The notes: generated from the sequence alone by a model not told the origin. DNA of 64,000 nucleotides from Flavobacterium endophyticum (GCF_003634455.1 NZ_RBLC01000005.1:186001-250000); one strand, 5' to 3'. Positions 17,749 to 25,953 are shown, counted from the first letter of the stretch. Made by a program: numbers and translations.

Positions 17749-18072
17749 TTAGCCTATAAAAGCAAATTTATCCTCGAACATCTTGCCAAATATGGGAATT
17801 GGCTTTTCAGCACCGTTGGCTGCGTTGATGATTCCTAAGATCCAGAACACCAAGAAAACCAGTCCGATAAGCCCTAGAAATGATAAGGCCGGAACGACCG
17901 AAGCCACAATTCGCAACACAATATTAAAAGCAATGCTCACTAATGCCAGTCCTAGCGCCTGACGCAGGTGGTATTTTAGCAGCGAATCTGCCTTGTCTTT
18001 GCCGACCAGGTAGGCAATCAGCCAGCCCACGATAGTAATGTAAGAAACGATAGATAATGTCTTGTTGTCCAT
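17749..18072 (-). CDS. DUF4870/Tic20-like small membrane protein
   Basis: 107 residues with three or four hydrophobic helices: LSIVSYITIVGWLIAYLVG, HLRQALGLALVSIAFNIVL and LSFLGLIGLVFLVFWILGIINAA. The pattern SYITIVGWLIAYL...YHLRQALGL...GIINAANGAEKPIPIFG is characteristic of DUF4870 proteins. These are widespread in Bacteroidota and have no settled role. It is the first gene of the minus-strand block. No clear TAnnTTTG box was found upstream. Confidence 0.85.
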   Translation of the reverse strand: MDNKTLSIVSYITIVGWLIAYLVGKDKADSLLKYHLRQALGLALVSIAFNIVLRIVASVVPALSFLGLIGLVFLVFWILGIINAANGAEKPIPIFGKMFEDKFAFIG

Positions 18073-18306
18073 AACAATGTAAGATTAGGTTATCAGCACT
18101 ATTGCTATTACAAATATCCGCAACATGATACGCTGTTTCCAATCCTTGCTATCCTACAAACCATCTACCGTATTTTAAAGAGCGTCTACAATACGACTAC
18201 AACAGTAAAAAAATACTGATTTTCAGCACTTTTGCAACTGATGCTACTACTGTAGTACATCGATTTTTATATGGGTTCTTGACAATTTTTCCTTACATTT
18301 AATCTC

Positions 18307-20163
18307 ATGAAATGCATCCGAAACAAATTTTTTATAGCGCTCTGTCTCTGCCTGCCTTTTGGCAGCACGGCACAAACCACACGCACTGACAGCCTGCTGG
18401 CGGTCGTTGCCAACTCTGCACTCCACGAAAAAGAAAAGCCTGCCCTATTGAACCAGCTTGCCGAAGCCTACCGCATCGAGAGAAACTATCCTGCAGCAGA
18501 AGCCAAAGCAAAACAAGGCATCGCTATTGCGCTGCGTTATAAAGACTATACCGAAGCCGCAAAAGCCTATACACTGCTCACCGTCATCAAAGCCAACGAC
18601 CAGCAATTTGCTGCCCTAAAAAAAAACAGCGATTCTGCTTTTATGCTCGCCCAGAAAGCCAGAAATCCTATAGCGATGGCGTATGGTTATTATGCGCAGG
18701 CCTTCCTGTATAAGATGCTCGAAGATCCGGAAAACCGGATGAAGTTCTGCCAGCTCGGCCTAAAAGAACTCGAAAAGGCGCCAGACCCTTATATAGTCGC
18801 CAAATTATATTACCAGCTGTATGTCATCCATTCTGATTGGGACAATATTCCCAAGGTAAACGCCTATGCCCACAAGGCTGTCGAAAATGCCCTGCAGACC
18901 AAAGATTACAACCTGCTCAGCAATTGCTATACTGCGCTGTCGGTAGCTCACGAATACAACTACAAAACAGCGAAGAACAAGACAGCGCTTGACAGTGTCT
19001 TATACTACCTGAAAAAGTCGGAAACGCTCTACCATAGCTATCCGAAACAAGTAGCCAATTATACCTATGCGATCACCTGCATCAATATTGCCAGCGCCTA
19101 CCTCAAATACTTTCCGGCTGCCGACAAGACCGCAGAAGCGCAGGCCATCCGATATGCCCAAGCCGCAAAAAACATCGTGAAAAATATGGGCAATACCCAA
19201 GAAGTGACCGCCAGCAGCCTAGGCATACTGAGCGAATATGCCGCGCGTAAAGGAAACTATACACAGGCAGAAGCCTACCTTTTGGAAGCCTATAACCTTA
19301 TGAAGGCCGAAGAGCATCCTTATTATTATACGCTGATCAGCGTAGTACATTCCCTATCTGCCCTCTATAAAAAACAAGGCGATTTTAAAAGAGCACTCGC
19401 CTATCAAGAAGAAGTAACCGAGTACACCAATAAAAATTTCGCGCAGAAACAAGACATGGCCGCCCAAAAGCTGGAAGTACAATTTGAGACCGAAAAGAAA
19501 AACAACGAAGTACACCTATTGAAAGAACGCGAGGAAAGCCGCAGGCGCCAAGGCTTTTTGTATGCGTGTATCGCGATTGCCTCTTCGCTAGGACTGCTGT
19601 TTATGTTCCGCTCCTATCATTTTAAATTGCGCCTGTCGTTGCAACGCGAAAAGCAGCTAAAATTAGAAAAGCAGGAATCTGAAATACAGGTGCTGCTGGA
19701 AAAAGAAGAGCAGGCACGCCTAAAAGCAGAACAGCAGTTGCTGGAAACCCAGCAGCAGCAGCTCCAGAAAGAAGTCATGGCCAACGTATTGCAATTGGAA
19801 CACAAAAACCGCATGCTCTCTGACATCAAGGACAAGCTGGCCGATGGCGACCCCGTAAACATGCAGAAACTGCTGAAAGAAGAAATGATACTGGACAAGG
19901 ATTTTGAAGATGCCAAGCTCCGTATCCAGCAGGTGCATCCTGATTTTTTCAGCCTTATCAATGAAAAAGCACACAAAAAGCTTACGCTGCTCGACATGAA
20001 ACTCTGCGCCTACCTCTACCTCAAGATGGACAACCGACAGATTTCGCAGCTCATGCATATCGAGCCAAAAAGCGTGCGTATGAGCCGCTACCGAATCAAG
20101 CAAAAATTAGGTCTGCAAAAGGAAGAAGACCTCAATCTTTTCTTACAAGAATTGGGACGCTAG
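18307..20163 (+). CDS. TPR sensor with membrane helix and LuxR-like HTH
   Basis: 618 residues. Signal peptide (FIALCLCLPFGSTAQ), about 380 residues of helical TPR repeats (LLNQLAEAYRIERNYPAAEAKAKQGIAIA and later copies), one membrane helix (GFLYACIAIASSLGLLFMF, about residues 418-436), a long Glu/Gln coiled coil (KQESEIQVLLEKEEQARLKAEQ), then a C-terminal helix-turn-helix with LTLLDMKLCAYLYLKMDNRQIS and MSRYRIKQKLGL. TPR would be periplasmic and the DNA-binding domain cytoplasmic, a one-component membrane-tethered regulator. It is a structural relative of 25954-27468. Targets unknown; the CDF transporter is the next gene downstream but 356 bases away. Confidence 0.88.
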   Translation: MKCIRNKFFIALCLCLPFGSTAQTTRTDSLLAVVANSALHEKEKPALLNQLAEAYRIERNYPAAEAKAKQGIAIALRYKDYTEAAKAYTLLTVIKANDQQFAALKKNSDSAFMLAQKARNPIAMAYGYYAQAFLYKMLEDPENRMKFCQLGLKELEKAPDPYIVAKLYYQLYVIHSDWDNIPKVNAYAHKAVENALQTKDYNLLSNCYTALSVAHEYNYKTAKNKTALDSVLYYLKKSETLYHSYPKQVANYTYAITCINIASAYLKYFPAADKTAEAQAIRYAQAAKNIVKNMGNTQEVTASSLGILSEYAARKGNYTQAEAYLLEAYNLMKAEEHPYYYTLISVVHSLSALYKKQGDFKRALAYQEEVTEYTNKNFAQKQDMAAQKLEVQFETEKKNNEVHLLKEREESRRRQGFLYACIAIASSLGLLFMFRSYHFKLRLSLQREKQLKLEKQESEIQVLLEKEEQARLKAEQQLLETQQQQLQKEVMANVLQLEHKNRMLSDIKDKLADGDPVNMQKLLKEEMILDKDFEDAKLRIQQVHPDFFSLINEKAHKKLTLLDMKLCAYLYLKMDNRQISQLMHIEPKSVRMSRYRIKQKLGLQKEEDLNLFLQELGR

Positions 20164-20519
20164 ATTTTTAAAAACTGGTATTGAAAAAAATGAAAATTTA
20201 TTCGTTTTTTGTCAATTTCTGTAAGATAATACATATTTTTTCTCTTTATTTTTCAGGAGGTTTTGTTCGGGTTTCGTTCGGGTCTCGTTCGGGTTTTCTT
20301 CGGGAAAATTTCGCAAAAAAACTTTTTTACCGAACAAGGGTGCAAGAAGACCCGAAGCAAGGCCGAAAAAAAGACTTTTTGAGGCTTATTTTTATCTTTT
20401 TTGGGGCCGATTAAAACAAGCCTTACTGATGTATAAAAAAGTACGATTTATATAAAAATTCTCGACAACGTGAAGTATCTTGCACCCAATTAAAAACACC
20501 AACCCGCAAGCCTGACCTG
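20164..20519 (+). other. Intergenic region with tandem repeats, no gene called
   Basis: 356 bases between the TPR/HTH regulator and the CDF transporter. It holds the short tandem repeats at 20265-20304 and, about 30-60 bases on, sequences that can pair with them (CCGAACAA near 20328 with TTGTTCGG near 20263; GACCCGAAG near 20348). A 77-codon frame crosses it, but the peptide simply mirrors the repeats and has no ribosome site of note, so it is not called. A structured leader or small RNA is possible. Confidence 0.35.
20265..20304 (+). repeat. 11-bp tandem repeat, about 3.5 copies
   Basis: Units GTTCGGGTTTC, GTTCGGGTCTC, GTTCGGGTTTTC, then TTCGGG. The array stands out in an otherwise AT-rich spacer. 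Confidence 0.75.
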
Positions 20520-21392
20520 ATGACAAAAAATACCGAAACAGCCATCAAGACGACCTATTTTAGCATTATAGGAAACACGGCATTGGCGCTCATAAAAGGG
20601 CTGGCCGGGTATTTTGGGAATTCGTATGCCTTGATAGCAGACGCGATAGAATCGACGGCTGATATCTTTTCGTCTTTCTTGGTCTTGTTTGGATTAAAGT
20701 ATTCAAGCCGTCCTGCGGATGAGAATCATCCCTACGGACACGGCCGTGCGGAGCCGCTGATTACCTTTTTGGTCGTTGGCTTCTTGATTACCTCTGCTAC
20801 TATCATTGCCTACGAAAGCATCGTCAACATAGGAAATCCGCATGACCTGCCAAAGCCGTATACGCTGATTGTCTTGGGGGCGATTATCATCTGGAAAGAG
20901 ATTTCTTTCCGCTTGGTCATGAAAAAAAGCAAGGAGACGAACAGCTCTTCGCTAAAGGCCGACGCATGGCACCACAGGAGCGATGCCATCACTTCGGTAG
21001 CCGCATTTATCGGAATCTCGATTGCCTTGTTCTTTGGAAAAGGATATGAGTCTGCCGACGATTGGGCGGCACTGCTGGCATCGGGACTGATACTTTATAA
21101 CAGCTACCTGATCTTTAGGCCTGCACTGGGCGAGATTATGGACGAGCACCTGTATGATGACCTGGTACTAGAAATCAGAAAGGTTTCGGTCACCTCAAAC
21201 GGAATTCTTGGGACAGAAAAGTGCTTTATCCGCAAAGCGGGCATGAAGTATCATGTAGACCTGCACGCGATTGTAGACGCCACCATTACTGTAAAAGAAG
21301 GGCATGACCTCGCCCACCAGCTGATCGATACGCTGCATCGGGAAATCCCGCAGCTGGGCTATATCCTGATTCATATTGAACCGAATAGTTAA
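20520..21392 (+). CDS. Cation diffusion facilitator (CDF) metal transporter
   Basis: 290 residues, the usual CDF length. Six helices in the N-terminal two thirds and a C-terminal cytoplasmic domain (EIRKVSVTSNGILGTEKCFIRKAGMKYHVDLHAIVD). Signature residues: ADAIESTAD in helix 2 and H151-x3-D155 in AWHHRSDA of helix 5. In many CDF proteins helix 2 has D-x3-D; here it is D41-x3-S45, so metal choice may differ from Zn-specific members. HPYGHGR follows helix 2 as in the family. It should export divalent metal by proton antiport; which metal is not determined. A strong terminator follows at once. Confidence 0.93.
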   Translation: MTKNTETAIKTTYFSIIGNTALALIKGLAGYFGNSYALIADAIESTADIFSSFLVLFGLKYSSRPADENHPYGHGRAEPLITFLVVGFLITSATIIAYESIVNIGNPHDLPKPYTLIVLGAIIIWKEISFRLVMKKSKETNSSSLKADAWHHRSDAITSVAAFIGISIALFFGKGYESADDWAALLASGLILYNSYLIFRPALGEIMDEHLYDDLVLEIRKVSVTSNGILGTEKCFIRKAGMKYHVDLHAIVDATITVKEGHDLAHQLIDTLHREIPQLGYILIHIEPNS

Positions 21393-21425
21393 AAAAAGGA
21401 GCTGCGATTGCAGCTCCCTTTTTTT
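21391..21425. terminator. Bidirectional terminator
   Basis: A-run, GGAGCTGC (21398-21405), GATT loop, GCAGCTCC (21410-21417), then a run of seven T after one C. It serves the CDF gene and, on the other strand, the convergent hypothetical gene. Confidence 0.9.
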
Positions 21426-21450
21426 ATAACCAATTTGATAAAAACAACAT

Positions 21451-22017
21451 CTAGATGATGTTTTCGAGTTCTATTTCGTTTACGCTAAAAACGAGCGCCT
21501 TGGCTTGCAATAGAAAATCTTCGATTTCGATTTCTTGTGTGCGTATCTGGCAGAACAAGGCCGCGTACTCATCGTGAAGCTCTCCTCTCTTGTCTTCGTT
21601 AAGGCTGTCGTATCGTTCCAGATTCGTGCCCAAGATGATGAAATCGATGATAAACGGCACGTCAAAATTATTGTCCGTATCGGTCAGCTTGTGCGTTATG
21701 CTCGAGAAGTGTTCCAGTTTCTGCTGCGCCGCATAATACCTTTCTAATTGGGTGTCATTAAAATGCCTGCCGTTCAAGACACAGTCTATGATCTCATAAA
21801 AAATCTCGGTTTCTATATGCAGATCCGATTTCAGGTCTCTGTATAGCTTATTGATCCAAGTAATAGAATTAATCACGTTCAGTACCTCGACAGAATATCC
21901 GAACTTCTCTACATCGCTAAAATATTGGAAATGTTTCGTATCCAAGATCATAAACGGACTGTGCTCCTCAAGGTTAAAATCCTTGTTTTCTTTTAGGTCT
22001 TCTTTTTTAATTATCAT
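21451..22017 (-). CDS. Hypothetical cytoplasmic protein
   Basis: 188 residues, no signal peptide or membrane helix, acidic, mostly helical by composition (INKLYRDLKSDLHIETEIFYEIIDCVLNG; LERYYAAQQKLEHFSSITHKL). Not recognised as any family. Codon use and an A-rich upstream site look like those of its neighbours, and the frame is clean over its full length, so it is taken as real. It is preceded 25 bases upstream by the small lipoprotein gene on the same strand; the two may be co-transcribed. Confidence 0.65.
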   Translation of the reverse strand: MIIKKEDLKENKDFNLEEHSPFMILDTKHFQYFSDVEKFGYSVEVLNVINSITWINKLYRDLKSDLHIETEIFYEIIDCVLNGRHFNDTQLERYYAAQQKLEHFSSITHKLTDTDNNFDVPFIIDFIILGTNLERYDSLNEDKRGELHDEYAALFCQIRTQEIEIEDFLLQAKALVFSVNEIELENII

Positions 22018-22042
22018 CTTTTCCTTTTTAACTATTTATTAT

Positions 22043-22453
22043 TTATTCAACTACCAGTTCCCAATTATTGCCTTCTTGATCTTTGGCTGCCAGCCGATCC
22101 TTCCCGATCCATTCGACATCGACCTCAATCTCATTGCCCATATCGTCTTCGATGGCGCCTTTTCCATGCTTTCCTTCAATATCGGCATAGCCCGTTACCA
22201 TGTTGCCTTCTTTGTCTGAACCGACTACGTCATAGTGCGATTCGTAGTCTGCTGAGTCAGCAGAATGCGGTACTTCTTGGTGTTGGGAAATAATATAGCA
22301 GATAATGGAATCTTTGGAAAGGTGCTCATGGTCTTTGAGCTCTGATAAATCAAGGTTATTGTAGGTAACGATGTGCTTCTCTTCTTCGCAGCCCCAAAGG
22401 ACAAACAGCAGCAGGGCCATATACACAAGAGCGCAAGGGGGATTCTTGATCAT
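22043..22453 (-). CDS. Small predicted lipoprotein
   Basis: 136 residues. Hydrophobic start (CALVYMALLLFVLWGC) with lipobox LWGC and acidic residues right after the cysteine (EEEKHI). The mature part is acidic and has a repetitive pattern of short strands (VTGYADIEGKHGKGAIEDDMGNEIEVDVEWIGKDRLAAKDQEGN), a beta-rich fold like those of small Bacteroidota periplasmic lipoproteins. No function assigned. It is upstream of, and in the same direction as, the 188-residue hypothetical. Confidence 0.7.
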   Translation of the reverse strand: MIKNPPCALVYMALLLFVLWGCEEEKHIVTYNNLDLSELKDHEHLSKDSIICYIISQHQEVPHSADSADYESHYDVVGSDKEGNMVTGYADIEGKHGKGAIEDDMGNEIEVDVEWIGKDRLAAKDQEGNNWELVVE

Positions 22454-22817
22454 ATATTAGTGTCATTAGATTATAACATGCCGATCATTTAAGAACTCCA
22501 GCAGCCTAATTTCATTACGTGGTAGATGATGAAATTGAATGCGGATCACTATCCAAAAAAATATGCGAAAAAGCAGATAAGGATATATCGTTGGCTTTCC
22601 TTTCAAATATAAAAAGGACGAAAAGGCTTTCCTTACGGTTTTCCGTAATGGGCGCGAAAAGTTTGAAAAAAATTAAAAAGAATTCTTTTTGGCAAGAAAA
22701 AAGCTTCGTGAAAGAGCCGATTTTATTTTCTTGTCCTAGTTCAATGCCTGCGTTTTAGAACTGCCGTAAATTTGTACTATAAATTAACAAGCATATCTAA
22801 TCAAACACATAAAACAC
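22454..22817. other. Intergenic region ahead of the quinone block
   Basis: 364 bases between divergent genes. It contains a small hairpin TTACGG-TTTT-CCGTAA (22633-22648) and, near the right end, the -7 box TAAATTTG (22767-22774), 44 bases before the dioxygenase ATG. No clear -33 element was found at the expected distance. A 79-codon frame at 22519 is AT-driven and not called. Confidence 0.4.
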
Positions 22818-23756
22818 ATGGAAAATAAAATTTTAGGCATACATCATATTACGGCGATTGCCGGAGATGCCAAACGTAACTTTGATTTTTATTCTAAAGT
22901 CTTGGGATTGCGATTCATCAAAAAGACGGTCAACTTTGACGATCCAGGCACGTATCACTTTTATTTTGGCGATGAAGTGGGAAGCGCGGGAACGATACTT
23001 ACTTTTTTCCCTTGGGGCGAAGGCATACAGCAAGGCCGAAAAGGTTCTGGAATGGCTACCGAAATTGGCTATTCTGTACCCGAAGGAAGCTTGGATTTTT
23101 GGGTGAAGCGTTTTGAAGAGTACAACGTGATCTACAACAAGCCGTCCGTAAAATTCGGAGAAAAGTACCTTACTTTCTTAGATCCGGACGGATTGAAATT
23201 GGAATTGATCGAATCTAAAACGCCAGACCACAGAAAGGCATGGGAAACGGATGAAGTGAAGGCAGACGTTGCTACAAAGGGCTTTCACCATATTACCTTG
23301 ACCTTGAACACCATCAAGCCTACGGCCGCCGTCCTTACCGAAGTGTTTGATTACAAGCTGATCGAGCAGGAAGCAAACCGCTACCGCTATGCTACGGATG
23401 CTGTTGAAGGCGCCGCTATTGTGGACTTGGTAGAATTAGCCGACGAGAAAAGAGGCCATGTAGCTAACGGAAGCGTGCACCATGTGGCGTTTAGGGTTAA
23501 AAACGATGAGATCTTGATGCATTTCCGTGACAAGATCGAGAAGCGAGGGTTGAGCATCACGCCGCAGATCGACAGGCAGTATTTCCATTCACTCTACTTC
23601 AGGGAGCCAGGAGGGGTATTGTTTGAAATCGCGACAGACAACCCAGGGTTTACCATCGACGAGACATTAGAAAACCTAGGAAAGGATTTGAAACTGCCGC
23701 CGCAATATGAATCACGCCGCGACCAGATTGAAGCACATTTAGTAAAAATAAATTAA
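22818..23756 (+). CDS. Ring-cleaving dioxygenase of glyoxalase fold (MhqO/LinE-like)
   Basis: 312 residues with two vicinal-oxygen-chelate halves. Metal-ligand type motifs: GIHHITAIAG at the start, GFHHITLTL and SVHHVAFRV in the second half, and PGGVLFEIATD with the glutamate ligand. The C-terminal tail LPPQYESRRDQIEAHL is typical of the hydroquinone-type ring-cleavage group. Known relatives (MhqA/MhqE/MhqO in Bacillus subtilis, LinE) open hydroquinone rings using Fe(II) or Mn(II). It is followed 6 bases later by an esterase and then a cupin; the whole block fits removal of quinones or related electrophiles. Exact substrate inferred, not shown. Confidence 0.88.
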   Translation: MENKILGIHHITAIAGDAKRNFDFYSKVLGLRFIKKTVNFDDPGTYHFYFGDEVGSAGTILTFFPWGEGIQQGRKGSGMATEIGYSVPEGSLDFWVKRFEEYNVIYNKPSVKFGEKYLTFLDPDGLKLELIESKTPDHRKAWETDEVKADVATKGFHHITLTLNTIKPTAAVLTEVFDYKLIEQEANRYRYATDAVEGAAIVDLVELADEKRGHVANGSVHHVAFRVKNDEILMHFRDKIEKRGLSITPQIDRQYFHSLYFREPGGVLFEIATDNPGFTIDETLENLGKDLKLPPQYESRRDQIEAHLVKIN

Positions 23757-23762
23757 GAAACT

Positions 23763-24389
23763 ATGGATTTTCAGCCTTTGCACTATATATACAAGCCGTC
23801 ACAGAACCCGCAAGCGGCAACGCTGCTGCTTTTGCATGGTACAGGCGGCAACGAGCACGACTTGATTCCGATAGCGGAAAGCTTGGGTACCGATTTTAAT
23901 ATCTTGAGCCTTCGAGGCAATGTGTTGGAAAACGGCATGCCGCGTTTTTTCAGGAGGCTCGGGATGGGCATCTTTGATGAGAAAGACTTGGAATTCAGGA
24001 CGCACGAAATGATTGCTTTTATAAAGGAAATTTCGGAGAAAGAGGGTTTTGATCTTTCTAAGATTATAGCGCTCGGCTATTCGAACGGGGCTAATATTGC
24101 AGGCGCTTCCTTGTTCTTGGAACCTGATTTTTTAGCCGGAGCTATTCTTTTTAGGCCTATGCTGCCTTTTAAAGACACCCTTCCCGCAGCTGCTAAAAGC
24201 AGGGTACCTGTCTTTTTGAGTTCTGGAAAAAACGATCCTACGGTAGACCCAAATGCTACAGAAAATTATCTGGAGGTATTGACCAAAGCAGGATTTGACA
24301 CTGCACATTTTGAATTGAACACGAGCCACAACCTTACGCAGCAAGATCTGGATCTTGCTGCAGAATGGCTCGGCAAGTATTTTAACTAA
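23763..24389 (+). CDS. MhqD-like carboxylesterase
   Basis: 208 residues, no signal peptide. Phospholipase/carboxylesterase family of alpha/beta hydrolases: LLLHGTGGNEHDL oxyanion segment, nucleophile elbow GYSNGANIA, acid in SGKNDPTVD and histidine in TSHNLTQQD, so the triad is complete. In Bacillus the gene mhqD of this type is induced with mhqE/mhqO by hydroquinones and diamide; the same neighbour pair here supports a shared detoxification role. Its stop overlaps the next ATG (TAATG), indicating translational coupling to the cupin gene. Confidence 0.88.
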   Translation: MDFQPLHYIYKPSQNPQAATLLLLHGTGGNEHDLIPIAESLGTDFNILSLRGNVLENGMPRFFRRLGMGIFDEKDLEFRTHEMIAFIKEISEKEGFDLSKIIALGYSNGANIAGASLFLEPDFLAGAILFRPMLPFKDTLPAAAKSRVPVFLSSGKNDPTVDPNATENYLEVLTKAGFDTAHFELNTSHNLTQQDLDLAAEWLGKYFN

Positions 24390-24748
24390 TGGAACCTTTT
24401 GTAATTACGCGCCTGTATGCTGATGAAAAGGGCGACAGCCGATTTGAAGACGTCAGCGTCCCCTTGCAAGAAAAGGGCACGATCGGCTTTTTATCGGAAG
24501 CACAGAAAGCGGGAACGGTAGTATTCCGGAAAGTAGCGGCAAGCTATGATTATGATTTCCATACGGCTCCGGCCAGGCAGTATATCGTGCTGTTGGACGG
24601 GAGCATTGAAATCGAGACTTCGCTTGGCGACAAGCGAGTTTTTGAATCGGGACAGGTGCTTTTGGTTGAAGATGTTACTGGAAAAGGACACAAGACTAAA
24701 AACCTGACGTCTCAGATTAGGTCTTCTTTATTTATAACACTGGACTAA
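24389..24748 (+). CDS. Small cupin-fold protein
   Basis: 119 residues. The sequence follows a single cupin barrel: FHTAPARQYIVLLDGSIEIETSLGDKRVFESGQVLLVEDVTGKGHKTKNL. It has histidines in FHTAPAR and GKGHKT and a central glutamate, candidate metal ligands, though the canonical HxH pair is absent. It starts within the stop of the esterase gene, so it belongs to the same operon. Relatives sit beside glyoxalase-type dioxygenases in other bacteria. It might bind a quinone-derived ring or metal; enzymatic role not established. A terminator follows immediately. Confidence 0.82.
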   Translation: MEPFVITRLYADEKGDSRFEDVSVPLQEKGTIGFLSEAQKAGTVVFRKVAASYDYDFHTAPARQYIVLLDGSIEIETSLGDKRVFESGQVLLVEDVTGKGHKTKNLTSQIRSSLFITLD

Positions 24749-24755
24749 TGCAAAA

Positions 24756-24795
24756 TGCCTATTGTTTCCAAGAGCGGAAACAATAGGCACTTTTG
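24756..24795. terminator. Terminator after dioxygenase-esterase-cupin operon
   Basis: Stem TGCCTATTGTTTCC (24756-24769) / GGAAACAATAGGCA (24776-24789), 6-base loop, followed by CTTTTG. An A-run on the left lets it also stop the convergent HxlR gene. Confidence 0.85.
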
Positions 24796-24811
24796 TATAA
24801 GGCAGAAAGGT

Positions 24812-25159
24812 TTACCTGCCTGTAATTTTCTTTCTGTGCTGGATTCCCCAGTCTCTCATTTCTGCGATGACTCTTGAAAGCGTGCCGCTATACCCTGTCA
24901 AGGCATACTCGATCTTGACCGGAGTTGTCGGATACACCGTGCGCGTGATGAATTCGTTGGCTTCTAAATCTCTTAATTCTTTTGAGAGCAATTTCGGCGT
25001 TATTCCTGTTATCATTCTTTCCAGCTCGTTGAATCTTTTAGGGCCGGAGTCAAGAGCAATTATGATAGGAAGCTTCCACTTTCCGTTAAGGACATCTAAA
25101 GTATCCCTCACGGCCATAAGGCTTTTGGTACAGGCTTCTGGGGTATGTTCTATTTCCAT
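24812..25159 (-). CDS. HxlR-family redox-type repressor
   Basis: 115 residues, winged helix with the family pattern VLNGKWKLPIIIALDSGPKRFNELERMITGITPKLLSKELRDLE and a wing (TTPVKIEYALTGYSGTL). One cysteine only, C10, in the N-terminal arm (TPEACTKSL). In Bacillus YodB, a relative that controls an azoreductase, an N-terminal cysteine (C6) is the thiol switch for quinones and diamide; here C10 is in the equivalent place (inferred). The gene diverges from the azoreductase gene across a region with repeated ACTATCC-type sites, so auto-repression and repression of azoR are expected. Confidence 0.92.
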   Translation of the reverse strand: MEIEHTPEACTKSLMAVRDTLDVLNGKWKLPIIIALDSGPKRFNELERMITGITPKLLSKELRDLEANEFITRTVYPTTPVKIEYALTGYSGTLSRVIAEMRDWGIQHRKKITGR

Positions 25160-25177
25160 AAGTTGCTGTTTGTCTGT

Positions 25178-25220
25178 TACTATCCCTAAAGATAGTACTA
25201 TCCTTTAGGATACTGCTATC
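25178..25220. promoter_or_regulatory. HxlR operator candidates in divergent region
   Basis: Repeated half-sites: TACTATCC (25178-25185), GATAGTACTATCC (25191-25203), GGATACTGCTATC (25208-25220). TATCC(C)TAAAG and CTTTAGGATA form an imperfect dyad about GTAC at 25195-25198. They lie just upstream of the azoR promoter and 20-60 bases from the regulator's ATG. Confidence 0.55.
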
Positions 25221-25221
25221 T

Positions 25222-25248
25222 TTTGCATAGCAAAGATAAATAACTTTG
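25222..25248 (+). promoter_or_regulatory. Promoter for azoreductase gene
   Basis: TTTG (25222-25225), 15-base spacer (short), TAACTTTG (25241-25248), 22 bases before the ATG at 25271. The operator repeats abut the -33 side, a position suited to repression. Confidence 0.5.
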
Positions 25249-25270
25249 GCCTCATAGAAATAGAAAAAAG

Positions 25271-25873
25271 ATGAAAAAAATACTGCACATTATTTCCAGC
25301 CCTAGAGGCGACGCGTCTATGAGCATAAAGCTCGGCAATGCGATTATTGAAAAACTACAAGCTGCTTATCCAGACAGCCAGGTCAAGGAGCATGATCTTC
25401 TGAAAGACCGGTTCCCGCATCTTGATGAAATGCACATCGCTTCCTTTTTTACGCCTGAAGAAAACAGGTCGGCTCAAAACAAGGAAGCCATACGCCCTTC
25501 TGACGAAGCCATTCAGGAAATCACCGACGCAGACATCATTGTCATTGGCACGCCGCTTTTTAATTTCGGGATTCCTTCGAGCTTAAAGGCATGGATCGAC
25601 CATATTGCCAGAGCCGGAGTGACTTTCAAATATGATGAAAATGGTCCCGAAGGCCTAGTAAAAGGCAAAAAAGTGTATGTCGCGATGGCGTCTGGAGGCA
25701 TCTATTCTGATGGTCCGATGGCATCGTATGACTTTGCTGTTCCGTATCTGAAATCTGCTTTGGGCTTTTTGGGCATGACCGATATTACGGTCTACCGTGT
25801 AGAAGGGACTATGATTCCGACTATTCAAGATACGGCTCTTGAGAAGGCAGTCGATGGTATTCTAATAAGCTAA
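25271..25873 (+). CDS. azoR: FMN-dependent NADH-azoreductase
   Basis: 200 residues, flavodoxin-like fold. Phosphate-binding SSPRGDASMSIKL at the start, FMN-contact stretch PLFNFGIPSSLKAWIDHIARAGVTF, and ASGGIYSDGP loop, all typical of the AzoR group. It reduces azo dyes and, more relevantly, quinones to hydroquinones with NADH. It stands divergent to an HxlR regulator and next to a hydroquinone-type dioxygenase operon, which would take the reduced product onward (inferred). It has its own promoter and terminator, so it is a one-gene unit. Confidence 0.94.
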   Translation: MKKILHIISSPRGDASMSIKLGNAIIEKLQAAYPDSQVKEHDLLKDRFPHLDEMHIASFFTPEENRSAQNKEAIRPSDEAIQEITDADIIVIGTPLFNFGIPSSLKAWIDHIARAGVTFKYDENGPEGLVKGKKVYVAMASGGIYSDGPMASYDFAVPYLKSALGFLGMTDITVYRVEGTMIPTIQDTALEKAVDGILIS

Positions 25874-25895
25874 CTGGGCAATCCGGCCTTTAAAG

Positions 25896-25924
25896 AAAAA
25901 GAACGGCCGCAAGCCGTTCTTTTT
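25896..25924. terminator. Bidirectional terminator
   Basis: AAAAAGAACGGC (25896-25907), 5-base loop, GCCGTTCTTTTT (25913-25924). It separates azoR from the convergent TPR/HTH regulator. Confidence 0.92.
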
Positions 25925-25953
25925 AATTTTGATTGATTCTTGAAACGATGGTG

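Noticed and set aside
20181..20414. 77-codon frame in the repeat spacer
   Set aside because: Translation follows the tandem repeats and AT runs; composition is not protein-like.
22519..22758. 79-codon frame in the region ahead of the dioxygenase
   Set aside because: Lys/Ser-rich, AT-driven, without ribosome site or fold; runs close to the -7 box.
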